DNA of 5,431 nt from an archaeon (GCA_005239845.1 SBBD01000168.1:1-5431), one strand, 5' to 3'. Shown: positions 1 to 4,397, counted from the first letter of the stretch. Numbers and translations: made by a program. The notes: generated by a model from the sequence alone, not told the origin.

Positions 1-299
1 AAATGACGCTGCCGTACACGGTATGGTGGCCGGGGGGAACCCCGAATGACGGCGGAGGCATCAGCGGCTTCGTGTTGATTGCGGAAAGCCACATCAGCAT
101 CCACACGTTTCCGGAAATGGGCTATTTCACGATGGACGTCTATTCGTGCAAGGACTTCGACCGCGCCCGCGTGGCGGAAATCGCGCAGAAGACCTTTGCA
201 GCAAAGCGCGTGAGCGAAGAGTTTATTCACCGGGGCAAGCTCTTCGTGGAGAACAAGGAAAAAGCCCTGTGGCCCCACCGCGCCTTCGCGAAGACATGA
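1..299 (+). CDS. speD: S-adenosylmethionine decarboxylase proenzyme, C-terminal part (5' end outside window)
   Basis: The enzyme decarboxylates S-adenosylmethionine to supply the aminopropyl donor for spermidine. It is made as a proenzyme that cleaves itself, turning a serine into the pyruvoyl cofactor. The visible 98 residues hold the core of the prokaryotic (class 1b) family: [12 protein letters not shown] followed by DVYSC. The expected cleavage is Glu-Ser, with the pyruvoyl Ser codon at 87-89. A His five residues later and a Cys twenty residues later match the spacing of the Thermotoga maritima catalytic residues Ser63, His68 and Cys83. The frame is open to the window edge. The Met at position 3 is probably internal, because family members run about 120-170 residues and have sequence before this point. 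The gene ends with TGA inside an ATGA overlap (296-299), just ahead of another polyamine enzyme. Function is very likely; the true start cannot be seen. Confidence 0.93.
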   Translation, partial: MTLPYTVWWPGGTPNDGGGISGFVLIAESHISIHTFPEMGYFTMDVYSCKDFDRARVAEIAQKTFAAKRVSEEFIHRGKLFVENKEKALWPHRAFAKT

Positions 300-307
300 G
301 CAACGAA

Positions 308-320
308 TTGTTTATTAAGC
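308..320 (+). promoter_or_regulatory. Possible internal TATA box ahead of the arginine decarboxylase gene
   Basis: The AT-rich stretch TTGTTTATTAAG lies in the speD-pdaD gap. Its centre is near 314, which would place a transcription start near 340, upstream of the GGAGGAG site. It could let pdaD be transcribed apart from speD. The same bases may instead be coding if the longer pdaD reading described in the findings is right. Confidence 0.3.
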
Positions 321-346
321 CGCGGCGCCCGAAAAGAATGGTTCGC

Positions 347-353
347 GGAGGAG
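347..353 (+). promoter_or_regulatory. Shine-Dalgarno site for pdaD
   Basis: GGAGGAG lies nine bases before the ATG at 363. This is a strong match to the archaeal anti-Shine-Dalgarno sequence and the main support for choosing that start. One caveat is that the same bases could encode Ala-Glu-Glu if the protein starts further upstream. Confidence 0.6.
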
Positions 354-362
354 CCGACCTAC

Positions 363-953
363 ATGGACTTCGTACCCAAGAAAATGTTTTTCACGGCCGG
401 AGCCGGCCGGCACAAGGAACAATTGCATTCCTTTGAGCTGGCGCTCCGCGACGCAGGCATCGAGCAATACAACATCGTCACCGTATCCAGCATCTTTCCT
501 CCGGGTTGCAAAATCATCCCCAAGAGCGAGGGAGTCAAGCTCTTGAAGCCGGGCCAAGTCGCGTTCGTGGTCATGAGCCGTAATGCCAGCAACGAGCCCA
601 ACCGCCTCATGGCCGCCTCCATCGGCGTCGCAATTCCGGCAGACAAGAACGAGTACGGCTACTTGAGTGAACACCACTCCTTCGGGCAGACGGAAGAGAA
701 GGCGGGCGAATATGCGGAAGACCTTGCCGCCTCCATGCTGGCCTCGACGTTGGGCATCGAGTTCGACGTGGACCAGAGCTGGGACGAGAAGGAAAAACTG
801 TTCAAGATTTCAGAGAAAATCGTGCGCACCATGAATGTAACGCAAAGCGCCATCTGCGACAAGAACGGCTTGTGGACGAGCGTCGTAGCGGCCGCCGTGC
901 TCATCCTGGAGGAGAACGGACAGGCGTTTGTTACGGAAGGGGGTAAGCCATGA
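363..953 (+). CDS. pdaD: Pyruvoyl-dependent arginine decarboxylase
   Basis: This enzyme decarboxylates arginine to agmatine, the first step of the archaeal agmatine route to putrescine and spermidine. The 196-residue product carries the family's self-cleavage motif [10 protein letters not shown]. Cleavage is expected between Ser42 and Ser43, giving a small beta chain and a larger alpha chain with an N-terminal pyruvoyl group. Other family blocks are the start [56 protein letters not shown] and the C-terminal [23 protein letters not shown] 363 follows a good Shine-Dalgarno site and no in-frame start lies between it and the speD stop. The in-frame codons just before it (reading EWFAEEPTY) nevertheless look protein-like. 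The stop overlaps the next start as ATGA (950-953), so the three genes look like one operon. The enzyme identity is very secure; the exact N-terminus is less so. Confidence 0.95.
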   Translation: MDFVPKKMFFTAGAGRHKEQLHSFELALRDAGIEQYNIVTVSSIFPPGCKIIPKSEGVKLLKPGQVAFVVMSRNASNEPNRLMAASIGVAIPADKNEYGYLSEHHSFGQTEEKAGEYAEDLAASMLASTLGIEFDVDQSWDEKEKLFKISEKIVRTMNVTQSAICDKNGLWTSVVAAAVLILEENGQAFVTEGGKP

Positions 954-1308
954 AGAAAAAAAGAGGGCAAAAGAGAGGGGCAGGGAAATGGGAAGGGCTC
1001 GGGCCCCTTGCCAAGAAACAGAGGCTGCATCCGTTCCACGCCGTAAAACACTTTTTGGCTACTTGGTCGTCTTGGTGCTCGTGCTCGCGGTAGTACAGTA
1101 CGGCCTAAACATATCCATCTCGCCGCTGGCCTTTCTGCTGCTCGTCGCCTTCGTTTCCATGACGGCGACCGCCATCCTTTACGCCTACGACGTGCACGCG
1201 CGGGAACCCGAGGAAGAAAACTGGGAACAGCTGCTGAAGCAGGAGATGAGGAGCACGAAAGACCTCGTCAAGGAACCCAACCGCCATATCTACCAGTACT
1301 TGGGATAA
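950..1308 (+). CDS. Small basic two-helix membrane protein, apparently frameshifted near 1052-1056
   Basis: I do not recognise this family. The C-terminal 83 residues (1057-1308) are clear: two hydrophobic helices, [16 protein letters not shown] and [21 protein letters not shown], then a charged soluble tail ending HIYQYLG. The conventional reading in that frame would start at TTG 928 or ATG 988 and gives an odd N-terminus with poor codon third positions. In the frame one base away, ATG 950 overlaps the pdaD stop (ATGA), has AAGGGGG at 937-943 as a ribosome site, and gives a basic N-terminus ending [10 protein letters not shown] at 1054. One extra T in the T5 run at 1052-1056 would join the halves into a 119-residue protein. 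The best reading is a sequencing indel or a recent frameshift. Operon position suggests a link to polyamine metabolism or transport, but nothing in the sequence shows it. Confidence 0.6.
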
Positions 1309-1396
1309 AAGAACAAAAGGCTAGTTCCACCCAATCGAAAATCCAGCGAATGCGCCTCAAACCAAAAAAAAATACGCAAGCGGGAAACAACCTCCT

Positions 1397-1408
1397 CTAT
1401 TTTTATTA
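1397..1408 (+). promoter_or_regulatory. Possible TATA box for the small basic ORF
   Basis: CTATTTTTATTA is the only AT-rich TATA-like element in the 1309-1444 gap. A start site about 26 bases downstream of its centre would fall near 1429, leaving a leader of about 15 bases before ATG 1445. It overlaps the left edge of a perfect palindrome. The T-run could alternatively end transcription of the upstream operon. Confidence 0.4.
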
Positions 1409-1416
1409 CTAGTAAT
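1405..1416. promoter_or_regulatory. Perfect 12-bp palindrome, possible operator
   Basis: ATTACTAGTAAT is identical to its reverse complement. It lies directly against the TATA-like element and upstream of the 35-codon ORF, where a dimeric repressor could block the transcription machinery. No second copy is seen elsewhere in the window. The role is inferred from symmetry and position only. Confidence 0.35.
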
Positions 1417-1444
1417 CGTAAGGGCAAGAGAAGGTGTATGGCTT

Positions 1445-1552
1445 ATGCTTAAATCTAAGGTGCGAAGGAGGAGAATCCTAGCCTCGAGACTCAAGCAACG
1501 CATGAAACGCAAGCTCAAAGCGAAAAGTTCCCGGCGCAGGAAAACGTGGTAA
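1445..1552 (+). CDS. 35-residue Lys/Arg-rich small protein
   Basis: This short ORF encodes a highly basic peptide: 18 of 35 residues are Lys or Arg, with no acidic residue, in clusters such as VRRRR, LKQRMKRKLKAK and SRRRKTW. AAGGTG (1431-1436) lies eight bases before ATG 1445 and matches part of the archaeal Shine-Dalgarno consensus. A TATA-like element sits further upstream. Size and composition resemble tiny RNA-binding ribosomal proteins such as eL41, but I cannot align it to that family residue by residue. A nucleic-acid or ribosome-binding role is therefore an inference from charge alone. It ends 11 bases before the ribA stop on the opposite strand. An alternative ATG at 1438 is closed by a stop after four codons. 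It could be a chance ORF, but composition, ribosome site and promoter together make a real gene likelier than not. Confidence 0.5.
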   Translation: MLKSKVRRRRILASRLKQRMKRKLKAKSSRRRKTW

Positions 1553-1561
1553 AAGAAAAAC
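1551..1561 (-). terminator. Oligo-T terminator of ribA
   Basis: On the minus strand the bases right after the ribA stop read GTTTTTCTTTT, a typical archaeal oligo-T stop signal. No hairpin is obvious. A T9 run on the same strand at 1364-1372 could be a backup terminator. Confidence 0.5.
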
Positions 1562-1563
1562 GC

Positions 1564-2205
1564 TTATTTTTTGAGTTGGAGCAAGTGCCCCAGCTTCCGC
1601 TTCTTCGCCTTCAAGTACCTTCGGTTGTACGGGTTCGGCCTTACTTCGAGAGGAATGCGCTGGCTTACCGCCACGCCTTCTTCCTCCAAGCTCTTGACTT
1701 TGGAAGGGTTGTTGGTCAGCAAGGCAACGGATTTAACCTCGAGGCGGTGGAGCAGGTACGCCGTCGCCGTATAGTCCCTCGCATCGATGGGCAGTCCCAA
1801 CGCCCTATTGGCGTCCACGGTATCCAGCCCCAAGTCCTGCAAGTGATAGGCGAGAATCTTGTTCGCCAAGCCGATGCCGCGCCCTTCCTGCTGCAAATAG
1901 AAGAGGACGCCGCAGCGCTGCCTGGAAAGGTACTTTAGCGCCGCCTGAAGCTGGGGGCCGCAGTCGCACTTGAGGGAGCCTAGCGTGTCCCCCGTAACGC
2001 ATTGGGAGTGGAGGCGCACGGGCACATGGCGTTTGCCGCGGACGCGGCCTTTCACGAGCAGGAGGTGTTCTCGGCCATCCGGAGTGAGGAACGCGTAGAC
2101 CTTGAACGTGCCGTATTTCGTGGGAAGCGTTGCGCAGGAGGCCAGCTTGATTCTCATGGGCTGGTTTTTCTTTCGAGCGACAACACCCCTAGGCTTGAAC
2201 GGCAT
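1564..2205 (-). CDS. ribA: GTP cyclohydrolase II
   Basis: This cytosolic Zn enzyme opens GTP to 2,5-diamino-6-ribosylamino-pyrimidinone phosphate, the first step of riboflavin synthesis. The 213 residues cover the full family (about 196 in E. coli). The Zn ligands are Cys69, Cys80 and Cys82, in HSQCVTGDTLGSLKCDCG. The GTP loop is QQEGRGIGL (105-113), and Tyr120, Asp141 and Arg143 match the E. coli catalytic residues Tyr105, Asp126 and Arg128. LLTNNPSKV and the tail KLGHLL are also conserved. There is no fused DHBP synthase domain. Met1 is the longest start. Met17 (ATG complement of 2155-2157) aligns exactly with E. coli Met1, so the first 16 basic residues may be untranslated. No good Shine-Dalgarno is seen for either. 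Many archaea use the unrelated ArfA (GTP cyclohydrolase III), so the bacterial-type enzyme is notable. It lies downstream of the pilin genes but has its own TATA box. Confidence 0.95.
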   Translation of the reverse strand: MPFKPRGVVARKKNQPMRIKLASCATLPTKYGTFKVYAFLTPDGREHLLLVKGRVRGKRHVPVRLHSQCVTGDTLGSLKCDCGPQLQAALKYLSRQRCGVLFYLQQEGRGIGLANKILAYHLQDLGLDTVDANRALGLPIDARDYTATAYLLHRLEVKSVALLTNNPSKVKSLEEEGVAVSQRIPLEVRPNPYNRRYLKAKKRKLGHLLQLKK

Positions 2206-2222
2206 GAAGGCACTTCACTTAA

Positions 2223-2230
2223 GTAAAATA
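2223..2230 (-). promoter_or_regulatory. TATA box of ribA, overlapping the pilin 1 terminator
   Basis: The minus strand reads CTATTTTACTTAAG just upstream of ribA. A start about 26 bases downstream of its centre would fall near 2200, which is leaderless-like for Met1 (2205) or a short leader for Met17 (2157). The same T-rich block (2225-2240, TTTTTCTGTCTATTTT) directly follows the pilin 1 stop and can serve as its oligo-T terminator. Confidence 0.5.
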
Positions 2231-2241
2231 GACAGAAAAAT

Positions 2242-2544
2242 TCACTGAAGTTTGTCGGGCAGGAACGTTCCGCTGGCAGGATCCCAGCAGTGCGCCGAGC
2301 TGTTCGGGTTGGAGGCGTTTGCAATATACGTTACGCCGGAAGGGAGGTAGACGCCGCACAAGGCTATCGTCAAATTGTTCTCCACTCCAATGGCATTGGC
2401 TTGCGCCTGGATTTGGTTCTGGGCGGAGCTCAACACGTTCCCTCTAAGAATGGTGATGGCGACTACCACAATCAAGAGAACTCCGGCGGCAAGCAACAGA
2501 TACTCAAAAGCACCTTGAGCCCTCTTGCTACCAAAAAACGCCAT
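2242..2544 (-). CDS. Class III signal peptide pilin-like protein (pilin 1)
   Basis: This is a type IV pilin-like surface subunit. The 100-residue precursor has a short basic leader, SKRA, then QGAFEYLLLAAGVLLIVVV. That is the class III (QxxxE) motif: the EppA-type prepilin peptidase is expected to cut between Ala9 and Gln10, leaving Glu at mature position 5. The following helix (about 10-33) packs the pilus core. The exposed remainder is short, with two cysteines (Cys63 and Cys86) that could pair and sequons NLT, NAS and NSS for N-glycosylation. AAGGAGAT sits about five bases before the ATG, a strong ribosome site. It is a close paralogue of the next gene: NNLTIA and IANASNPNSSAHC are shared, and the DNA at 2286-2326 matches 2758-2798 closely. 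No assembly ATPase or membrane platform gene is in view, so adhesion versus another pilus role is open. Confidence 0.9.
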   Translation of the reverse strand: MAFFGSKRAQGAFEYLLLAAGVLLIVVVAITILRGNVLSSAQNQIQAQANAIGVENNLTIALCGVYLPSGVTYIANASNPNSSAHCWDPASGTFLPDKLQ

Positions 2545-2607
2545 GTCGATCTCCTTTTCCGAAGGGTTTAGCGAAGGAACGAATCCAAGAGAGGTAAGCT
2601 TGGAGTG

Positions 2608-2621
2608 TTTAAAAGCCTTTC
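2608..2621 (-). promoter_or_regulatory. Promoter of pilin 1 with a 14-bp word shared with pilin 2
   Basis: On the minus strand GAAAGGCTTTTAAA combines a purine-rich TFB-recognition-like half with a TATA box. Its centre predicts a start near 2585 and a leader of about 40 bases carrying the Shine-Dalgarno site. The same 14 bases occur ahead of pilin 2 (3094-3107). Confidence 0.65.
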
Positions 2622-2654
2622 ACACGGAAAGGAGGAAGAGGCAGAGCTGAACGC

Positions 2655-2710
2655 GGAAGAAGAAAAAAAATCAGAAAAAGAAGAAAATAAAAAAAGAGAA
2701 AAAAAGGAAA
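2655..2710 (-). terminator. Long T-rich terminator region of pilin 2
   Basis: The 56 bases just after the pilin 2 stop contain only three pyrimidines on the plus strand, so the pilin 2 transcript runs into repeated U-tracts of 5-8. This is a strong archaeal oligo-T termination zone. No hairpin is needed or seen. It separates pilin 2 transcription from the pilin 1 promoter. Confidence 0.65.
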
Positions 2711-2719
2711 TGAACCGCT

Positions 2720-3034
2720 TCAGCCGAACCGGTCGGGCCAAAAGACTCCTGCATTGAAGCAGTGCGCCGAACTGTTCGGGTTCGAAGCATTCGCAATAAA
2801 GGTCGTGCTCGCACCCCCGGGTATCGCTCCAACCAAATACGGGCGACACGCAGCGATGGTAAGATTGTTCTCCGTACCAATAGCATTAATTTGATTCTGA
2901 ATCTGGGCATTAGCGGTCGTCAACACGCTTCCCCTCAGAATGATGATGGCGAGTACCACGATCAAGAGAACTCCAGCCAGCAGCAAGATGTACTCGAACG
3001 CTCCCTGCGCTTTCCGGTCACGTAAAAACTTCAT
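2720..3034 (-). CDS. Class III signal peptide pilin-like protein (pilin 2)
   Basis: This is a type IV pilin-like subunit of 104 residues. The leader MKFLRDRKA is followed by QGAFEYILLLAGVLLIVVLAIIIL; processing is expected between Ala9 and Gln10, with Glu at mature position 5. The exposed part keeps two cysteines and the sequons NLT, NAS and NSS seen in pilin 1, with NNLTIA and IANASNPNSSAHC nearly unchanged. A longer reading from 3076 is possible. I prefer ATG 3034 because it gives the same leader length as pilin 1, and because the TATA box predicts a transcription start near 3070, inside that longer reading. GAGGTCGAT about 11 bases upstream is a fair ribosome site. Pilin 2 has its own promoter and a strong T-rich terminator. 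Pilins 1 and 2 look like a recent tandem duplication whose middle loop has diverged (extra Gly/Ala-rich segment here). Confidence 0.9.
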   Translation of the reverse strand: MKFLRDRKAQGAFEYILLLAGVLLIVVLAIIILRGSVLTTANAQIQNQINAIGTENNLTIAACRPYLVGAIPGGASTTFIANASNPNSSAHCFNAGVFWPDRFG

Positions 3035-3091
3035 GCTTTCATCGACCTCGTTTGCCGAATTAAAAGGACACTGCAACCCCTACTCGGCCCC

Positions 3092-3107
3092 TATTTAAAA
3101 GCCTTTC
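3092..3107 (-). promoter_or_regulatory. Promoter of pilin 2
   Basis: The minus strand reads GAAAGGCTTTTAAATA, containing the exact 14-bp word of the pilin 1 promoter plus TTTAAATAG, which recurs in the pilin 3 promoter. The predicted start is near 3070, with a leader of about 36 bases. Confidence 0.65.
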
Positions 3108-3129
3108 TGTCCGCGAGGAGGAGGGAAGG

Positions 3130-3318
3130 CTAGCAGTTCGTCAGCGTGCAGTTCGAGGTGTTGGTGAGGTTGACCCACGCGTTCGTGTTCACGTCGATAG
3201 TGTGCTTGGCCTGCGAGAAAACGCCTCCTCTCAGGATGAGGACGACGAGCACGGCGATCAAGAGCACGCCTCCGAGCAAGAGCAAGTATTCGAACGCTCC
3301 CTGCGCCTTTTGTTCCAT
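3130..3318 (-). CDS. Very small class III signal peptide pilin-like protein (pilin 3)
   Basis: This 62-residue precursor has leader MEQKA and then QGAFEYLLLLGGVLLIAVLVVLIL. Cleavage is expected between Ala5 and Gln6, giving a mature protein of only about 57 residues that is mostly the core helix. The exposed tail ends WVNLTNTSNCTLTNC, with three overlapping or adjacent N-glycosylation sequons (NLT, NTS, NCT) and two cysteines. Almost the same tail motif closes pilin 4. No clear Shine-Dalgarno precedes the ATG. The TATA box (CATTTAAATAG, centre 3355) predicts a start near 3329 and an 11-base leader, consistent with near-leaderless translation. With so little exposed surface, the filament would present mainly glycans. 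It belongs with pilin 4 rather than with pilins 1 and 2. Confidence 0.88.
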   Translation of the reverse strand: MEQKAQGAFEYLLLLGGVLLIAVLVVLILRGGVFSQAKHTIDVNTNAWVNLTNTSNCTLTNC

Positions 3319-3348
3319 GCCAGATACCGAAAGAGAAAAGGCCGGGTT

Positions 3349-3360
3349 TCTATTTAAATG
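3349..3360 (-). promoter_or_regulatory. TATA box of pilin 3
   Basis: The minus strand reads CATTTAAATAGA between pilins 4 and 3. It shares TTTAAATAG with the pilin 2 promoter and leaves only about 11 bases before the start codon. Pilin 3 is therefore likely expressed from its own short-leader transcript rather than only by read-through from pilin 4. Confidence 0.55.
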
Positions 3361-3386
3361 TTGTTGGAGGGGGACAGCGATTGGTG

Positions 3387-3572
3387 CTAGTTGAAGCCGG
3401 TCATGTTCGAAGTATTGGTAAGGTTGTTCAGGGCTTCTTGTCCTCCGTAAATCGTGTTCTCGGCACTGGGAAAGACATTGCCCCGAATGATGGTAACTAC
3501 GAGCAGCACGATCATCAGCACGCCTCCCAACAAGAGCAGGTATTCAAACGCTGCCTGCGATTTCCGATCCAT
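3387..3572 (-). CDS. Very small class III signal peptide pilin-like protein (pilin 4)
   Basis: This 61-residue precursor has leader MDRKS followed by QAAFEYLLLLGGVLMIVLLVV. Cleavage is expected between Ser5 and Gln6, leaving about 56 residues. The acceptor side is classical (QxxxE), while Ser instead of Ala/Gly at the -1 position is less usual. The exposed tail reads NNLTNTSNMTGFN, three sequons in a row (NLT, NTS, NMT), as in pilin 3 but without cysteines. No ribosome site precedes the ATG. A strong TATA box (centre about 3602) predicts a start near 3576, essentially leaderless. It is the first gene of the minus-strand array and is divergent from the large PKD-containing protein, so both may be under common control. 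A nearby ATG four bases upstream is out of frame. Confidence 0.88.
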   Translation of the reverse strand: MDRKSQAAFEYLLLLGGVLMIVLLVVTIIRGNVFPSAENTIYGGQEALNNLTNTSNMTGFN

Positions 3573-3594
3573 GCATGGAGAAGGGGGAAGCGCC

Positions 3595-3607
3595 CTATTT
3601 ATATATT
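3595..3607 (-). promoter_or_regulatory. Strong TATA box of pilin 4
   Basis: The minus strand reads AATATATAAATAG, the best TATA match in the window. The predicted start lies at about 3576, four bases before the pilin 4 ATG, so the message should be leaderless. Confidence 0.65.
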
Positions 3608-3644
3608 GGTTGAACCAGCCGCCTAACTAATCAAGCCTAAAGCG

Positions 3645-3654
3645 TTTTATATTT
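3645..3654 (+). promoter_or_regulatory. TATA box of the PKD-containing pilin-like gene
   Basis: TTTTATATTT is centred near 3649.5 on the plus strand. A start 24-26 bases downstream coincides with the ATG at 3674, which predicts a leaderless message and argues against the TTG at 3653, which lies inside the TATA box itself. Confidence 0.6.
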
Positions 3655-3673
3655 GGAGCGAGTGCGTGACTTC

Positions 3674-4342
3674 ATGTTTGCAAGGAAGGCCGTCACGGCC
3701 GTCGAGTTCATTCTGCTGGCGGGGATGGCCGTGTTCATCGTGGTGCTGATGTCCACGTACACGCTAAGGAGCGTGTTTTCGCCGACACTGAACCAGAGCA
3801 ACCAAAGCCTTACCGGAATCGAGGAGCGCAGCGCGTGCTTTTACGTGAACTGCGCGGACACGTGCACGCAGGCCATCGCGGGGGCGCCGTGGGCGTGGAG
3901 GAACCACTCCGCCGTGTGCGAGAATGGCCAGTGCATTTACCGCAGCGCACAAAACTGCACGACGGGCTGCTTAAACGGGCAGTGCATTGAGACAGCGCCT
4001 CGCGTGGACTTTACGTGGACGCAAGTGCCATCGGGCGCTCCCTCTTTTTGCAACTGGGTTTCGTTCACTTCAACGTCCACGGACCCGGATGGTAGAATCA
4101 TTCGTTATTACTGGAATTTTGGGAATGGGACAAGCTTTTCATTAACTACGCCAAACGTAGATTTCCCCGGTTCGGCGAATTATCCTGCCGTGTATCCGGG
4201 AAAATACGACGTCACGCTGGAAGTCGTGGATAATAGCGGGAAAAAAAATTCGACGACGAGAAGAATTACGCTCTGCTCTTCTGATGTTGACGGAGACTTC
4301 AACTGCGACCTCGCCAACCCGGACGGCACGTGCCCGGTGTGA
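3674..4342 (+). CDS. Large class III signal-like surface protein with Cys-rich module and PKD domain
   Basis: This 222-residue precursor begins MFARKAVTAVEFILLAGMAVF. It resembles the pilin signal, with Glu at +5, but Val replaces the usual Gln at +1; the cut would follow Ala6. After the membrane helix (about 9-31) comes a Cys-rich module with eight cysteines (55, 60, 64, 82, 87, 95, 99, 104) including two NGQC turns. A PKD-type beta-sandwich follows (about 111-200), with YYWNFGNG in place of the usual WDFGDG and ending in KYDVTLEVVDNSG. The tail DVDGDFNCD...NPDGTC is acidic and resembles a Ca-binding loop. In total there are twelve cysteines. ATG 3674 is chosen over TTG 3653 and GTG 3662 because of the TATA spacing. 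PKD domains usually mediate extracellular protein or sugar contacts, so a minor or tip subunit, or an adhesin anchored with the neighbouring pilins, is a reasonable inference. Confidence 0.88.
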   Translation: MFARKAVTAVEFILLAGMAVFIVVLMSTYTLRSVFSPTLNQSNQSLTGIEERSACFYVNCADTCTQAIAGAPWAWRNHSAVCENGQCIYRSAQNCTTGCLNGQCIETAPRVDFTWTQVPSGAPSFCNWVSFTSTSTDPDGRIIRYYWNFGNGTSFSLTTPNVDFPGSANYPAVYPGKYDVTLEVVDNSGKKNSTTRRITLCSSDVDGDFNCDLANPDGTCPV

Positions 4343-4397
4343 TGGGTTTACCAAAAAGGCGCGAAGAGTACGGCCTCAACCGTAATCGATTCGGGAG

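Noticed and set aside
1350..1412. 20-codon ORF starting at ATG 1350 with a hydrophobic YFYY end
   Set aside because: It is too short, has no ribosome site, runs through an A9 tract, and overlaps the TATA/palindrome region.
1309..1444. tRNA or structured RNA in the intergenic gap
   Set aside because: No cloverleaf, TPsiC-loop sequence or long stem could be found; only A- and T-tracts and the 12-bp palindrome stand out.
1563..2226. Open frames on the plus strand opposite ribA
   Set aside because: They are shadows of ribA codon bias, with no recognisable domains; ribA has all catalytic motifs.
2286..2798. Near-identical DNA blocks at 2286-2326 and 2758-2798 as an insertion-type repeat
   Set aside because: They are coding and encode the shared NPNSSAHC region of the pilin 1/2 paralogues, so gene duplication explains them.
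3035..3076. Extra 14 residues at the start of pilin 2
   Set aside because: They would lie around or before the predicted transcription start and would make the leader unlike that of pilin 1.
3653..3673. TTG or GTG start for the PKD-containing protein
   Set aside because: TTG 3653 falls inside the TATA box and both precede the predicted transcription start; ATG 3674 gives a normal short class III leader.
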